DNA from: Brevinematales bacterium
GTDB lineage: Bacteria; Spirochaetota; Brevinematia; Brevinematales; GWF1-51-8
DNA length: 64,000 nt
Reading direction: 5' to 3'
NCBI GenBank assembly: GCA_020059465.1
Contig: JAGVBZ010000035.1
Span: 62,001 to 126,000, forward strand
The notes below the pieces were generated by a model that was not told where the DNA came from, did not search any database, and saw only the letters and a program-made list of their open reading frames with translations. Of this stretch, positions 56,415 through 64,000 are shown piece by piece. Made by a program: the position numbers and the translations under genes. How positions within the stretch are numbered: position 1 is the stretch's first letter; every line of letters starts with the position of its first letter.

Positions 56415-57851
56415 CTATTTTTTCGCGAGATAAATAAATTTATGTAAAAACGGGAAACAGCTTAAAACAGTGAGAGTCTGCTTCCCCTCGCGAAGTTCTA
56501 AATAGAACTGTATTTTTGCGGTAAGTTTGGAAACATTTACCTTACCGATAAAATCACCCTCGTTGACCGCCTGATTCTTCTTCACATAGATCTCGTCAAG
56601 AAACCCGTACACCGCACGTTTATTATCAGGGTACTTGACAATTACAACATTATTATACCCGGTAACAAAACCGGCAAATTCAACGATGCCGTCGCCCATA
56701 TTCTTTACTTTCTGAGGGGCGCTCAGATCGATCAGAACCCCGCGTTCCAGTGTACTTACTCCTGTAATTTTACCCGGCTGAACCGCGAATACCGTACTTT
56801 TATCCCACGGCTTTCCCTTCGGCTTTTTCGGGGGCGTAGTGTTCGGCTTGCTACCTATGGTTAATATAACATTATTCTGTGTTTTATTCCACTTTTCTGT
56901 GTTTTTTATAATACTCATACTGACGGGCTTCTGGCCGTTAGCGGGAATAGAAAGCTTTTCTCCGATATAAATCGTATAAGAGGGTTTCTTATTTAATGAA
57001 ATAATTTCATCCACAGTTATCGAATAAAGTTTCGAGATCGATGTGAGTGTGTCTCCGGGTTTTACAGTATGGGTTCCTAATTTTGATACCTCGGGTTCGG
57101 GAACCGGTTTGCTGATCTGGGACGGTTTATTCTTTGAATAGATAACAAGTGTTTCTCCGGACATGATAAGTGTGTCTTTCTTTTTATTCCATTTCACGAT
57201 ATCGTCGATACCCACCTGATACTGCAGCGCAATATGGGAAAGTGTTTCATTATCCGATACGGAATGTTTTATCGGGGGCAGCGTTTCTTCCGGTACTTTT
57301 GAGGAAACGGGGGCTGATTCCTTTGGAAGGAAAATTTTTATCGTCTCGCCGGCATATACGTTTTCGTTCGCTTTGTTATTCCATTTCATCAGCTCTGCGA
57401 CACTGACGTTGAATTTTACCGCGATATGGGAAAGCGTTTCGCCCTGCTGTATCTCGTAGGGGGTTGCTGAAACGGCCGGTATGGGGCTGGCGGATCCAGA
57501 TTTATTAATGACGGGGATATAAAGAACCTGTCCGAGAAATAGGGTTTCGCTCGCGAGATTATTATAGACAATAATATATCCGACCTTTGAATTGTGCTGT
57601 GCGGCAATTTTAATCAGGTTATCCCCGGGCTGGATAGTGTATTTTTTTATTTCATCCGGGATTATCAGCGACTGGTTTTTATAAATTTGATCCGAAAGCA
57701 TTTCGTTCAGTAAAATAATATCCTTGACCTCGCAACCTGATTTTTGCGCTATCCCCCACAAGGTATCGTTTTCCTTGACGATGTAGACTGAAGCATTCAA
57801 ATCAGTTGCCATAAACGCGGTTAAGATGAATAATAGTATAACGAAACGCAT
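56415..57851 (-). CDS. LysM-repeat protein with catalytically dead M23-like domain
   Basis: Start at ATG 57851 after GGAGA (the upstream frame lacks a site). 478 residues: signal peptide (ending LNAS near 20), five LysM peptidoglycan-binding domains (about 23-66, 70-113, 131-175, 196-240 and 262-305, each with a D/E-T-L-x-x-I-A/S pattern), a basic Pro/Lys linker, and a C-terminal LytM/M23-like fold (360-465). The catalytic histidines are missing: YAHL is YGFL and the H-x-H motif is IQFYLEL. Inactive M23 proteins such as NlpD and EnvC activate amidases in cell division, so a role in septal wall cleavage is plausible. Confidence 0.85.
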   Translation of the reverse strand: MRFVILLFILTAFMATDLNASVYIVKENDTLWGIAQKSGCEVKDIILLNEMLSDQIYKNQSLIIPDEIKKYTIQPGDNLIKIAAQHNSKVGYIIVYNNLASETLFLGQVLYIPVINKSGSASPIPAVSATPYEIQQGETLSHIAVKFNVSVAELMKWNNKANENVYAGETIKIFLPKESAPVSSKVPEETLPPIKHSVSDNETLSHIALQYQVGIDDIVKWNKKKDTLIMSGETLVIYSKNKPSQISKPVPEPEVSKLGTHTVKPGDTLTSISKLYSITVDEIISLNKKPSYTIYIGEKLSIPANGQKPVSMSIIKNTEKWNKTQNNVILTIGSKPNTTPPKKPKGKPWDKSTVFAVQPGKITGVSTLERGVLIDLSAPQKVKNMGDGIVEFAGFVTGYNNVVIVKYPDNKRAVYGFLDEIYVKKNQAVNEGDFIGKVNVSKLTAKIQFYLELREGKQTLTVLSCFPFLHKFIYLAKK

Positions 57852-57977
57852 AACGTCTCCGTCGATAAAATACCTGTTCTTATTTTCGGTAAACGGTGGG
57901 GTAATCTGAATAAAAACCATCAAACATGCTGTGAAAAATATATCCTTAACTCATTCATGGGAATAGAACTGTAATGT

Positions 57978-58008
57978 AAACCGGCGCCGTTGTCAGCGGC
58001 GCCGGTTT
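57978..58008 (-). terminator. Strong 12-bp hairpin after the P-type ATPase gene
   Basis: Perfect 12-bp stem AAACCGGCGCCG (57978-57989) with CGGCGCCGGTTT (57997-58008) and a 7-base loop, 11 bases after the ATPase stop. The T-tail is short, but its position between two minus-strand units fits a terminator. Confidence 0.75.
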
Positions 58009-58019
58009 GATTGAGAAGA

Positions 58020-60605
58020 TTACTTCCTATCCTTGAGCAGCACGACATTTCGATTTGTCGCAATTATCTTAACTATTTCAAACCAGACCACCGAAAACAT
58101 TCCCGCCCCAGCGGCTATCAGCAGATCGTACCACATGACATTTGTGAAATGAAAGATTTCCTGCAAAAACGGGACGAAAATCACCAGCCCGAGAAAAAGC
58201 AAAGTCCCCCCCAAAACCCATAACAACGCGGAGTTTTTCACTTTCAACGATTGAAAAATTGTCGTCGACCAGCTCCGGTTCGTCATAATGAGAAAAAGAT
58301 TCGAGAATATCAGCGTGACAAACGCAAGAGTTCTCGCCGCGTCATCGTTCCGTCCGCTTTTTATCGCATATGCGAAGACCGCGCCGACGGCGGCCAAAGC
58401 GATAATTCCCTGCAGAACGCTGAATGTCAGGCTTCGCCTGCCGAAAAGCGGTTCACCGGGTTCGCGCGGCGGGCGTTTCATGATCGTAGGGCTGCCGGGC
58501 TCCACCTCGAAAACTACCGAGCACGCAGGATCGATAATCAGTTCGAGAAATACGATGTGCACCGGCAGAAGGACTCCCTCCTTCCATCCGAGCAGAATAG
58601 GGATCAGCGACATACCCGCAATAGGGATATGGACGCTTACGATATATGACATAGCTTTTTTCAGGTTGTCGAAGATACGCCGTCCTACGGAAACCGCCGA
58701 GACTATCGATGAGAAATCGTCGTCGAGCAGTACAAGCGAAGAGGCCTCGCGCGCGACATCAGTACCGCGTTCGCCCATCGCCACTCCGATGTGGGCGGAC
58801 TTCAGCGCGGGCGCGTCGTTTACACCGTCCCCGGTCATAGCGACCACTTCGCCGTTGGCCTTTAATGCGTTCACAAGATACAGCTTTTGTTCCGGTACGA
58901 CACGCGCGAACACGTTGACGTGCTTTACCCGTTCTTGAAGCAGTACGGGGTCCATCTTCTCCAATTCGTTTCCAGTGATCACCTCATCAGGATTATCCAA
59001 TCCGATTTGGTGCGCTATATTCGACGCGGTCACCGGATAATCCCCGGTAATCATAACGACCCGTATCCCGGCATCGTAACATTCTCTGATCGCGTTTGGG
59101 ACAGTAGGACGAATAGGGTCTTCGAGGCCGATCAGTCCTAAAAATTCGAAACTGATGTCGTGCTGTATATCAGGCAGTTTTTTACCGTGGATAAACGAAC
59201 GCGCAACTCCAAGCACACGCAGGCCCCGTTTTGCCATCTCCTCCACTTTTTGCGAAAGATGCTCGATTTCCCTGGCGGGAAGATGACATAAATCAAATAT
59301 TGCTTCCGGCGCCCCTTTAGCGGAAATTATATACTCGTCGTGCTCTGGGGAGACCCAGACATGCGATAACGCGAGAAGTTCCCGGGATAGCGGATATTCG
59401 CGCACCAGTTCCCAATCGGAATGGAGGTGTTCCGTATGGGACAGCTTGATCTCGCCGAGCTTCTGCAGAGCCTTTTCCATCGGATCGAAAGGGTCTTTTT
59501 TACTTGCAAGGATACCGTACTCCACCAAAACATGAAAATCCTCCGGAAGAGGTTTCTGCTCGCGGTCGGCTATATCGAAGAATTTATCATGCGCGTAGAT
59601 GCGGCGTATAGACATCCTGTTCTGCGTCAACGTACCTGTTTTATCGCTGCAAAGCACGGTTGCCGCTCCCAGCGTCTCTATTGCGGACATTTTGCGGGTC
59701 AGTACACGTTGGCTGGAGATCCTCCACGCGCCTAAGGCGAGGAAAATAGTCAGTACCACCGGGAATTCCTCGGGAAGCATCGCCATAGCCAGCGTCAGAC
59801 CGTTCAGCAGGCCCTGTACCCAGTCCTTGATGACCAATCCGGTGATCACTACTACGCATACGCACAGGATTGCGGCAAAAAGGAATATTCCGCGGACAAG
59901 TCGGTTTGTCTGCTTCTGAAGTAAAGTTTCCTCCTGTTCCACAGATTGCAGGGCTTTGCCGATCTTTCCCAGTTCGGTATAAAATCCGATCGACCGGACA
60001 AGGGCAACTGCCTGCCCCTGAACCACCATTGTCCCCGAATAGACCGATGGCAGGTCGTCACCGCCCGGTCGGCTCATTGCCATCTCTTCCGGATCGTCAT
60101 CGCCGGGGGACTTCCTTACTGCAACCGATTCTCCCGTTAATAGGGATTCGTCCACCGTAAGGTTCATTCCCCATAGAAGTATACCGTCGGCCGGAACTCT
60201 ATCCCCCTCGGTTAAGAACATAATATCGCCGCGCACCACTTCCCGCCCGGCGATGCGGACACGTTCGCCGTTCCGGATAACCAGCGCGCGTGGGCTGGAT
60301 AGGTCGCGGAGCGCTTCGAGGGCGTTCTCGGTCTTTCCTTCCTGGTAGATGGTAATTCCCATCATTACGAAAACGAAGCCGAGAAGCAAGAGCGCGTCGA
60401 TAATCTCCCCTGTCAGGAGATAAATCGTACCGCAGGCAACCAAAAGAAGGAACATAGGCTCTTTTATTACCTCGAATGCTATATGAAAAATACCCCGTTT
60501 TTTAGAGGACGGCAACTCGTTGAAACCTTCTTTCTTTTGACGATCGATGACTTCAGAATCGGTCAATCCTTTTAGCTGCTGGACTTGTTCTTCAGTGAGA
60601 GACAT
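58020..60605 (-). CDS. P-type cation-transporting ATPase (P2 type)
   Basis: Pumps cations, probably Ca2+ or a similar ion, using ATP. 861 residues, the usual P2-type layout: actuator loop TGES near residue 158, PEEFPVV in membrane helix 4 (near 280), phosphorylation motif CSDKTGTLTQNRM (aspartate near 321), KGAPEAI near 440, and GDGVNDAPAL near 600. About ten membrane helices. Bacterial P2 ATPases with PEE-F-P in place of P-E-G-L-P have mixed or uncertain ion preference. Start ATG 60605 has GGAG upstream; it follows the small membrane-protein gene and a structured leader. Confidence 0.92.
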   Translation of the reverse strand: MSLTEEQVQQLKGLTDSEVIDRQKKEGFNELPSSKKRGIFHIAFEVIKEPMFLLLVACGTIYLLTGEIIDALLLLGFVFVMMGITIYQEGKTENALEALRDLSSPRALVIRNGERVRIAGREVVRGDIMFLTEGDRVPADGILLWGMNLTVDESLLTGESVAVRKSPGDDDPEEMAMSRPGGDDLPSVYSGTMVVQGQAVALVRSIGFYTELGKIGKALQSVEQEETLLQKQTNRLVRGIFLFAAILCVCVVVITGLVIKDWVQGLLNGLTLAMAMLPEEFPVVLTIFLALGAWRISSQRVLTRKMSAIETLGAATVLCSDKTGTLTQNRMSIRRIYAHDKFFDIADREQKPLPEDFHVLVEYGILASKKDPFDPMEKALQKLGEIKLSHTEHLHSDWELVREYPLSRELLALSHVWVSPEHDEYIISAKGAPEAIFDLCHLPAREIEHLSQKVEEMAKRGLRVLGVARSFIHGKKLPDIQHDISFEFLGLIGLEDPIRPTVPNAIRECYDAGIRVVMITGDYPVTASNIAHQIGLDNPDEVITGNELEKMDPVLLQERVKHVNVFARVVPEQKLYLVNALKANGEVVAMTGDGVNDAPALKSAHIGVAMGERGTDVAREASSLVLLDDDFSSIVSAVSVGRRIFDNLKKAMSYIVSVHIPIAGMSLIPILLGWKEGVLLPVHIVFLELIIDPACSVVFEVEPGSPTIMKRPPREPGEPLFGRRSLTFSVLQGIIALAAVGAVFAYAIKSGRNDDAARTLAFVTLIFSNLFLIMTNRSWSTTIFQSLKVKNSALLWVLGGTLLFLGLVIFVPFLQEIFHFTNVMWYDLLIAAGAGMFSVVWFEIVKIIATNRNVVLLKDRK

Positions 60606-60654
60606 GATAAATCTCCTTTAATTTATTTTTGAGGTAAGTTAAATGGAGTGAATC

Positions 60655-60879
60655 TCATTCGCCTCCTAAGATGATTCTATCCGCTAGTTCCCAGAAGATA
60701 TGCGGCCAAAAAAATGCTTCGTGAAATTTGAAAACACTATTGCGATAAACCGGGCGGGAATCCGGAAAAACCTCCGGCATATTCGGAAAAAAGGGTAGGA
60801 GAGAATGATTGAGAATAACAAGGGTGGTTGGAATATAGAGAACAAAAAGGAGAAAAAATATAAATATAATAGCCGTCAT
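60655..60879 (-). CDS. Small single-helix membrane protein, 74 aa
   Basis: One hydrophobic helix at about residues 3-24, then a soluble tail with aromatic residues (FKFHEAFFWPHIFWELADR). Ribosome site AAAGGAG lies nine bases upstream of ATG 60879. It sits between the leader RNA and the ATPase gene, so it may be a regulatory or accessory subunit of the pump, as with small proteins beside other P-type ATPases; this is an inference from position only. Confidence 0.55.
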   Translation of the reverse strand: MTAIIFIFFLLFVLYIPTTLVILNHSLLPFFPNMPEVFPDSRPVYRNSVFKFHEAFFWPHIFWELADRIILGGE

Positions 60880-60898
60880 GGGAACCGTCTCCTTTGAA

Positions 60899-60976
60899 AA
60901 TGTTTTTTCAAACGAGGAAGTCCCGTACCCGGAAGGTACTGCCCGAAAGGGCCCGGCTCTAAACCTGATCTTCCAT
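60899..60976 (-). promoter_or_regulatory. Structured 5' leader RNA, candidate riboswitch of unknown class
   Basis: From the minus-strand promoter the transcript starts near 60976. A closing helix GGAAG/CTTCC (60970-60974 with 60916-60920) encloses two stable hairpins: GCCC-UUUC-GGGC (60941-60952) and GUACC/GGUAC (60925-60939). A run of T follows before the ribosome site. I do not recognise a known class; it lacks the conserved cores of the yybP-ykoY, M-box and fluoride riboswitches. Confidence 0.5.
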
Positions 60977-60983
60977 ACAAAAA

Positions 60984-61012
60984 ATTATAAATAGACTAAA
61001 AAAGAAAGTCAA
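60984..61012 (-). promoter_or_regulatory. Promoter of the P-type ATPase unit
   Basis: Minus strand: -35 TTGACT (61007-61012), 17 bp spacer, -10 TATAAT (60984-60989). The -35 begins inside the T-run of the tRNA-operon terminator. Confidence 0.75.
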
Positions 61013-61037
61013 AAAAAGACCGGCAAAAAGCCGGTCT
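61011..61037 (-). terminator. Intrinsic terminator of the tRNA operon
   Basis: Minus strand: 8-bp stem AGACCGGC (61030-61037) with GCCGGTCT (61017-61024), 5-base T loop, then TTTTTTT. It starts five bases after the last tRNA. Confidence 0.92.
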
Positions 61038-61041
61038 TATG

Positions 61042-61114
61042 AGCGGGAAACGGGACTCGAACCCGCGACATCCACCTTGGCAAGGTGGCGCTCTACCAAC
61101 TGAGCTATTCCCGC
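61042..61114 (-). tRNA. tRNA-Gly (anticodon GCC)
   Basis: 73 nt; acceptor GCGGGAA pairs with TTCCCGC, with normal D arm (AGCTCAGTTGGTAGAG) and TTCGAAC T-loop. CCA is not encoded. Last of seven tRNAs. Confidence 0.97.
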
Positions 61115-61164
61115 ATGATAAATATATTCGGAATGATTTCCAAATAACATTAGCCTAAGTTTAC

Positions 61165-61246
61165 TGCGAGAAGCGGGACTTGAACCCGCACACCTTTCGG
61201 TACTAGATCCTAAGTCTAGCGCGTCTGCCAATTCCGCCACTCTCGC
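61165..61246 (-). tRNA. tRNA-Leu (anticodon TAG)
   Basis: 82 nt with acceptor GCGAGAG/TTCTCGC and a short class II variable arm (TACCGAAAGGTG). The anticodon is TAG in the loop ACTTAGGA. Confidence 0.95.
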
Positions 61247-61253
61247 GAAAAAT

Positions 61254-61326
<73 letters not shown>

Positions 61327-61360
61327 GGTCTATTAACAATGATACCAATCTATTCCGGCT

Positions 61361-61434
61361 TGCGCCCGGCAGGACTCGAACCTGCGGCCTTCGGATTCGA
61401 AGTCCACTGCTCTATCCACCTGAGCTACGGACGC
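61361..61434 (-). tRNA. tRNA-Arg (anticodon TCG)
   Basis: 74 nt; acceptor GCGTCCG pairs with CGGGCGC (one U-G). Anticodon loop CTTCGAA gives TCG. Confidence 0.93.
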
Positions 61435-61482
61435 GAAATGTATTTCAAGATCAAGGGCAGTCCCCGACCTCTATCTAAAATG

Positions 61483-61557
61483 GGAGGGAAATGGGACTTG
61501 AACCCACAGCCCTCGGTGCCACAGACCGATGCTCTAACCAATTGAGCTATTCCCTCC
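61483..61557 (-). tRNA. tRNA-His (anticodon GTG)
   Basis: 75 nt including the extra 5' G (-1) at 61557 that pairs with discriminator C73 (61483), the mark of tRNA-His. Anticodon loop CTGTGGC gives GTG. Confidence 0.95.
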
Positions 61558-61563
61558 ACGTTA

Positions 61564-61637
61564 TGCGCCTGACAGGAATCGAACCTGTGGCCCACGGCTT
61601 AGAAGGCCGTTGCTCTATCCAGCTGAGCTACAAGCGC
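61564..61637 (-). tRNA. tRNA-Arg (anticodon TCT)
   Basis: 74 nt; acceptor GCGCTTG/CAGGCGC, loop CTTCTAA gives TCT (AGA/AGG codons). Confidence 0.95.
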
Positions 61638-61645
61638 GATCACCT

Positions 61646-61720
61646 TCGGGGCGAGAAGATTCGAACTTCCGGCCCCCTGCTCCCAAGGCAGGTGCGCTAA
61701 CCGAGCTGCGCTACGCCCCG
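61646..61720 (-). tRNA. tRNA-Pro (anticodon TGG)
   Basis: 75 nt; acceptor CGGGGCG/CGCCCCG typical of tRNA-Pro, loop CTTGGGA gives TGG. First gene of the tRNA operon. Confidence 0.96.
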
Positions 61721-61776
61721 TGGTAACAACGAGTGGCCGTTCAGATGATCTGTGTTCCCGCCTCATTGTGACAAAA

Positions 61777-61805
61777 ATTATAATTCAAAATTCGGCTTTC
61801 GTCAA
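61777..61805 (-). promoter_or_regulatory. Promoter of the seven-tRNA operon
   Basis: Minus strand: -35 TTGACG (61800-61805), 17 bp spacer, -10 TATAAT (61777-61782), about 50 bases upstream of tRNA-Pro. Confidence 0.8.
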
Positions 61806-61904
61806 ATTTCTTTTAGTAATTATTTTCATTTTTCACTCTTGAGAATTAGTTGCGTTTATGAGCTGTTCACGGTATTATATGCAAAATATAACATGGAAGC
61901 GCGA

Positions 61905-62648
61905 ATGTTTTACGATTCAGTTGCGGAATTTTATGACGAAATGACAGGATTCAGCGATGAACTTTTACCGGCCTGTAAGGCGCTGGAAACATTTTTAAAG
62001 CGGTATCCCGCAGAACGGCTCCTCGACTCCGCTTGCGGAACCGGAATATACGCGATAGCCGCATCAAAATTAGGGTTGAGCGCAACCGGGGCGGATTTAT
62101 CCGCAAAGATGATTGAAAAGGCCGAAGCCAATTCCATCCGCGAGAATGTCACAGTGGACTGGGTTACAAGTGATCTCAAAGATCTACAGATGTCCCGGAT
62201 AGAAAAATTTGATATGATACTCTGCATGGGTAATTCCGTGCCTCATTTTCTCACACCCGGCGATATTGGGAATGTATTTCGGGTGTGGAAAAACCTCCTC
62301 AATCCCGGCGGAGTTCTAGTAGTGGAACTTTTAAACTACCGGAAGATACTTGAGCGGAATAAACGGGTGATATATGTCAATAGAAAAAGTAATAAGGAAT
62401 ACATCCGTTTCTATGATTTTATCGACAGCCAATCGCTCCGTTTCAATGTTTTAGAGATTGAATGGAAGGGGAACGAGGCGGACGATCACCTTTTCTCTAT
62501 GCCGCTTCATCCTTATCTTTATGATGAAATTATCGGGATAGGGGAGGCAAACGGATTTCGGGCAGATGGGGTTTTCGAGGATTTAACTATGTCGCCGTTT
62601 GAAAAGCACAACTCCGGCATCGTATTAATCGTTTTTATCAGCAAATAA
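61905..62648 (+). CDS. SAM-dependent methyltransferase, class I
   Basis: 247 residues from ATG 61905, which has GGAAG upstream; an in-frame ATG four codons earlier is an alternative, and the longer frame runs back through the tRNA promoter. The SAM-binding motif I is LLDSACGTGIYAIA near residue 39, followed by GADLSAKMIEKA (acidic residue for ribose) near 60 and a DMILCMGNSVPHF stretch near 102. The target is unknown; it may be a small molecule or tRNA/protein substrate. No operon partner. Confidence 0.85.
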   Translation: MFYDSVAEFYDEMTGFSDELLPACKALETFLKRYPAERLLDSACGTGIYAIAASKLGLSATGADLSAKMIEKAEANSIRENVTVDWVTSDLKDLQMSRIEKFDMILCMGNSVPHFLTPGDIGNVFRVWKNLLNPGGVLVVELLNYRKILERNKRVIYVNRKSNKEYIRFYDFIDSQSLRFNVLEIEWKGNEADDHLFSMPLHPYLYDEIIGIGEANGFRADGVFEDLTMSPFEKHNSGIVLIVFISK

Positions 62649-62677
62649 AACAGTGCTATATAAGATGAAAAAAATCA

Positions 62678-62706
62678 TTGACAAAATGCTATTTTAATAC
62701 TATCAT
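62678..62706 (+). promoter_or_regulatory. Promoter of the RsbW-like gene
   Basis: -35 TTGACA (62678-62683), 17 bp spacer, -10 TATCAT (62701-62706), with an untranslated leader of about 70 bases before ATG 62783. Confidence 0.7.
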
Positions 62707-62782
62707 AAATCAAGTTCTAGTTGATATTTTCCGATTGATAAATGAAATCTGTACCTTAGTTTTTGGGAAGGAGGAACTCTTA

Positions 62783-63409
62783 ATGTTGGTCGAAGATTAT
62801 TATAAGTATGATGTGGTGGGATGGAAAAACGAGAACACCCTGATTGTGCGTCTTCAGGATAATCGTGAGATAGAAATCAAGCAGCTTCTTAAGGACGACA
62901 CCCATGTTCTCTTTAATACCCACGGTATGTATTACAAAGAGTTCCCAAGTGATTTTTCCAAAGTCCGCGCGTACACATCTTATATTGTTCAATACGCCCC
63001 CGATCTGTATAAGGAAGTCAACCTCCTCGAACAGCAGATCAGCGAGTTAATCAAGAACGGCATCGAGCATGGCAACAAGCTCGATCCCAATAAAAAGATC
63101 CGCGTCTGGTTCGATTTCAATAAACGCGCAAAAGTTATTGTCGAGGACGAGGGAGTAGGATTCGGACTTCTTCAGGACTGGAATAAGTTCTCTCTGAACC
63201 GGACGATTTGTCTCGTATCTCAGGATTTCGAACATTTCGCCGATCTGGTTGCATGGAAGGGCCCGGAATCGAACGAGATGGACGGCGGTAACGCGTTATT
63301 CGCCGCGCTGGAGTACTGGAACGGCGGGTTTATCTATAACGGCCGTGGAAACAAAGTAGTCGCGGTCAGGTACTTCCCCGACAATCCGGAATACAAAAAG
63401 TATATATAA
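62783..63409 (+). CDS. RsbW/HATPase-domain regulatory protein
   Basis: 208 residues from ATG 62783 (GGAGG eight bases upstream; the longer upstream frame spans the promoter). The C-terminal half has the Bergerat ATP-fold motifs: SELIKNGIEHGN (N-box, near residue 98) and VEDEGVGFGL (near 126), with a glycine-rich MDGGNALF lid near 170. The N-terminal 80 residues are a separate small domain (DYYKYDVVGWKNENTL). Such stand-alone ATPases act as anti-sigma factors or serine kinases in partner switching. It is monocistronic, with a terminator directly after. Confidence 0.8.
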   Translation: MLVEDYYKYDVVGWKNENTLIVRLQDNREIEIKQLLKDDTHVLFNTHGMYYKEFPSDFSKVRAYTSYIVQYAPDLYKEVNLLEQQISELIKNGIEHGNKLDPNKKIRVWFDFNKRAKVIVEDEGVGFGLLQDWNKFSLNRTICLVSQDFEHFADLVAWKGPESNEMDGGNALFAALEYWNGGFIYNGRGNKVVAVRYFPDNPEYKKYI

Positions 63410-63415
63410 AGAATA

Positions 63416-63438
63416 GGGCGGTTTAAACCGCCCTTTTT
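63416..63438 (+). terminator. Intrinsic terminator of the RsbW-like gene
   Basis: GGGCGGTTT (63416-63424) pairs with AAACCGCCC (63425-63433); any loop forms by opening the centre; then TTTTT. Confidence 0.85.
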
Positions 63439-63461
63439 ATTTAATAAGACAGGAGAAAAAA

Positions 63462-64000
63462 ATGAAAAAGTTTATCGCGGCAGTGCTACTTTTGACAATG
63501 TTTTCAAATGTTTCGTTTACTAAGAATTGGTGGAAGGACGCAGTATTCTATGAAATATTTATCAGAAGTTTTTACGATGCTAACGGCGATGGGAAAGGAG
63601 ATATTCAAGGTTTAATCGCGAAACTTGATTATCTGAACGACGGCGATCCAAAAACTTCGTCCGACCTCGGTATCGACGCGATATGGCTCATGCCCGCGTT
63701 CGATTCCCCTTCCTATCACGGTTACGATACCATCGACTACTATAAGATCGAGCCCGATTACGGAAATAACGCTGATTTCGACCTGCTGATACAGGAAGCG
63801 CACAAACGCGGGATAAAAATCATTCTCGATCTTGTTATCAATCACACCTCATCGCAGATAGAATGGTTCAAGAAGTCGGTCAAAAAAGAAGCCCCATACA
63901 CGGATTATTATGTCTGGTCTCCCACAATCCCCGACGGGGGCTGGGGTAAACCGTGGGGCGGAGGCGGTGCCTCCACAGTATGGTCGTACAGCAGCGCCCG
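63462..64000 (+). CDS. Secreted GH13 alpha-amylase-family enzyme, 3' end outside window
   Basis: Start ATG 63462 with AGGAG seven to eleven bases upstream. A signal peptide (about 1-20, ending SNVSF) is followed by the beginning of a GH13 barrel: WKDAVFYEIFIRSFYDANGD, a GIDAIWLMPAF segment, and the conserved region I IILDLVINHTSSQ near residue 125. The layout resembles trehalose synthase or alpha-amylase/oligo-1,6-glucosidase-like enzymes; the catalytic acids lie beyond the window. It differs from the cytoplasmic GH13 at 43492 in having a signal peptide and no N-terminal sandwich. Confidence 0.88.
   Translation, partial: MKKFIAAVLLLTMFSNVSFTKNWWKDAVFYEIFIRSFYDANGDGKGDIQGLIAKLDYLNDGDPKTSSDLGIDAIWLMPAFDSPSYHGYDTIDYYKIEPDYGNNADFDLLIQEAHKRGIKIILDLVINHTSSQIEWFKKSVKKEAPYTDYYVWSPTIPDGGWGKPWGGGGASTVWSYSSA

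Noticed and set aside
60899-60976. The ATPase leader as a known yybP-ykoY, M-box or fluoride riboswitch
   Set aside because: Conserved core sequences of those classes are not visible; only the helices and position are suggestive.
61752-61904. Upstream extension of the methyltransferase gene
   Set aside because: The extension runs through the tRNA promoter on the opposite strand and lacks a ribosome site; the family domain starts near residue 1 of the shorter form.

Overview
The window is about 64 kb of dense bacterial chromosome at intermediate G+C. It has almost no intergenic space, many genes end a few bases from the next start, and there are no insertion sequences, phage genes or CRISPR arrays. 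The host is a diderm: there is an LptC/LptA lipopolysaccharide-export pair, several lipoproteins, beta-barrel-like proteins and a very large outer-membrane-like protein. The membrane-bound class III cyclase, RsbW-like ATPases, a chemoreceptor, many TPR lipoproteins and a second EF-G-like GTPase recall Spirochaetota, possibly a deep-branching or uncultured lineage. That taxonomic reading is an inference and is weakly held.

Layout from left to right. Bases 1-2905 hold the end of a TPR-like protein, an adenylate-cyclase receptor and an unknown protein. Then come a TrmB-type regulator with a deaminase (minus), LptA/LptC (minus), and a divergent, apparently leaderless endonuclease V. Bases 6651-11073 are a compact minus-strand signalling operon: DRTGG, CBS-HATPase, chemoreceptor, DRTGG, PHP phosphoesterase. 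leuS follows, then a REC-REC-GGDEF protein and tyrS-sir2 (plus). Bases 16989-25722 are a minus-strand run: AddB-like nuclease, PaaK, a secreted protein, a TPR lipoprotein, an acyl-CoA ligase and a nitroreductase. An ABC-F ATPase and a small four-cysteine protein precede the operon pyrB-recJ-holB (minus), whose RecJ carries a complete DnaQ-type exonuclease inside it.

Bases 32587-36850 hold four exported-protein genes in one orientation. ilvD and two TPR proteins follow (plus), then split transketolase, a GH13 enzyme and recX (minus), a lipoprotein, an EF-G-like factor and a 1987-residue SprA-like protein (plus). The minus strand from 57851 to 54915 carries a LysM/degenerate-M23 protein, an unknown protein, RNase P RNA and a small protein. 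A P-type ATPase follows with a small membrane protein and a structured leader, then a seven-tRNA operon with its own promoter and terminator. The window ends with a methyltransferase, an RsbW-like ATPase and the start of a secreted GH13 enzyme.

The most unusual items are the RecJ/DnaQ composite nuclease, the SprA-like giant protein outside its usual phyla (if the host is a spirochaete), the DRTGG/CBS-HATPase/chemoreceptor/PHP module without a hydrogenase, the four-gene envelope cluster, and the unassigned RNA leader before the P-type ATPase. Promoter calls are pattern matches to sigma-70-like -35/-10 hexamers with 16-17 bp spacing.
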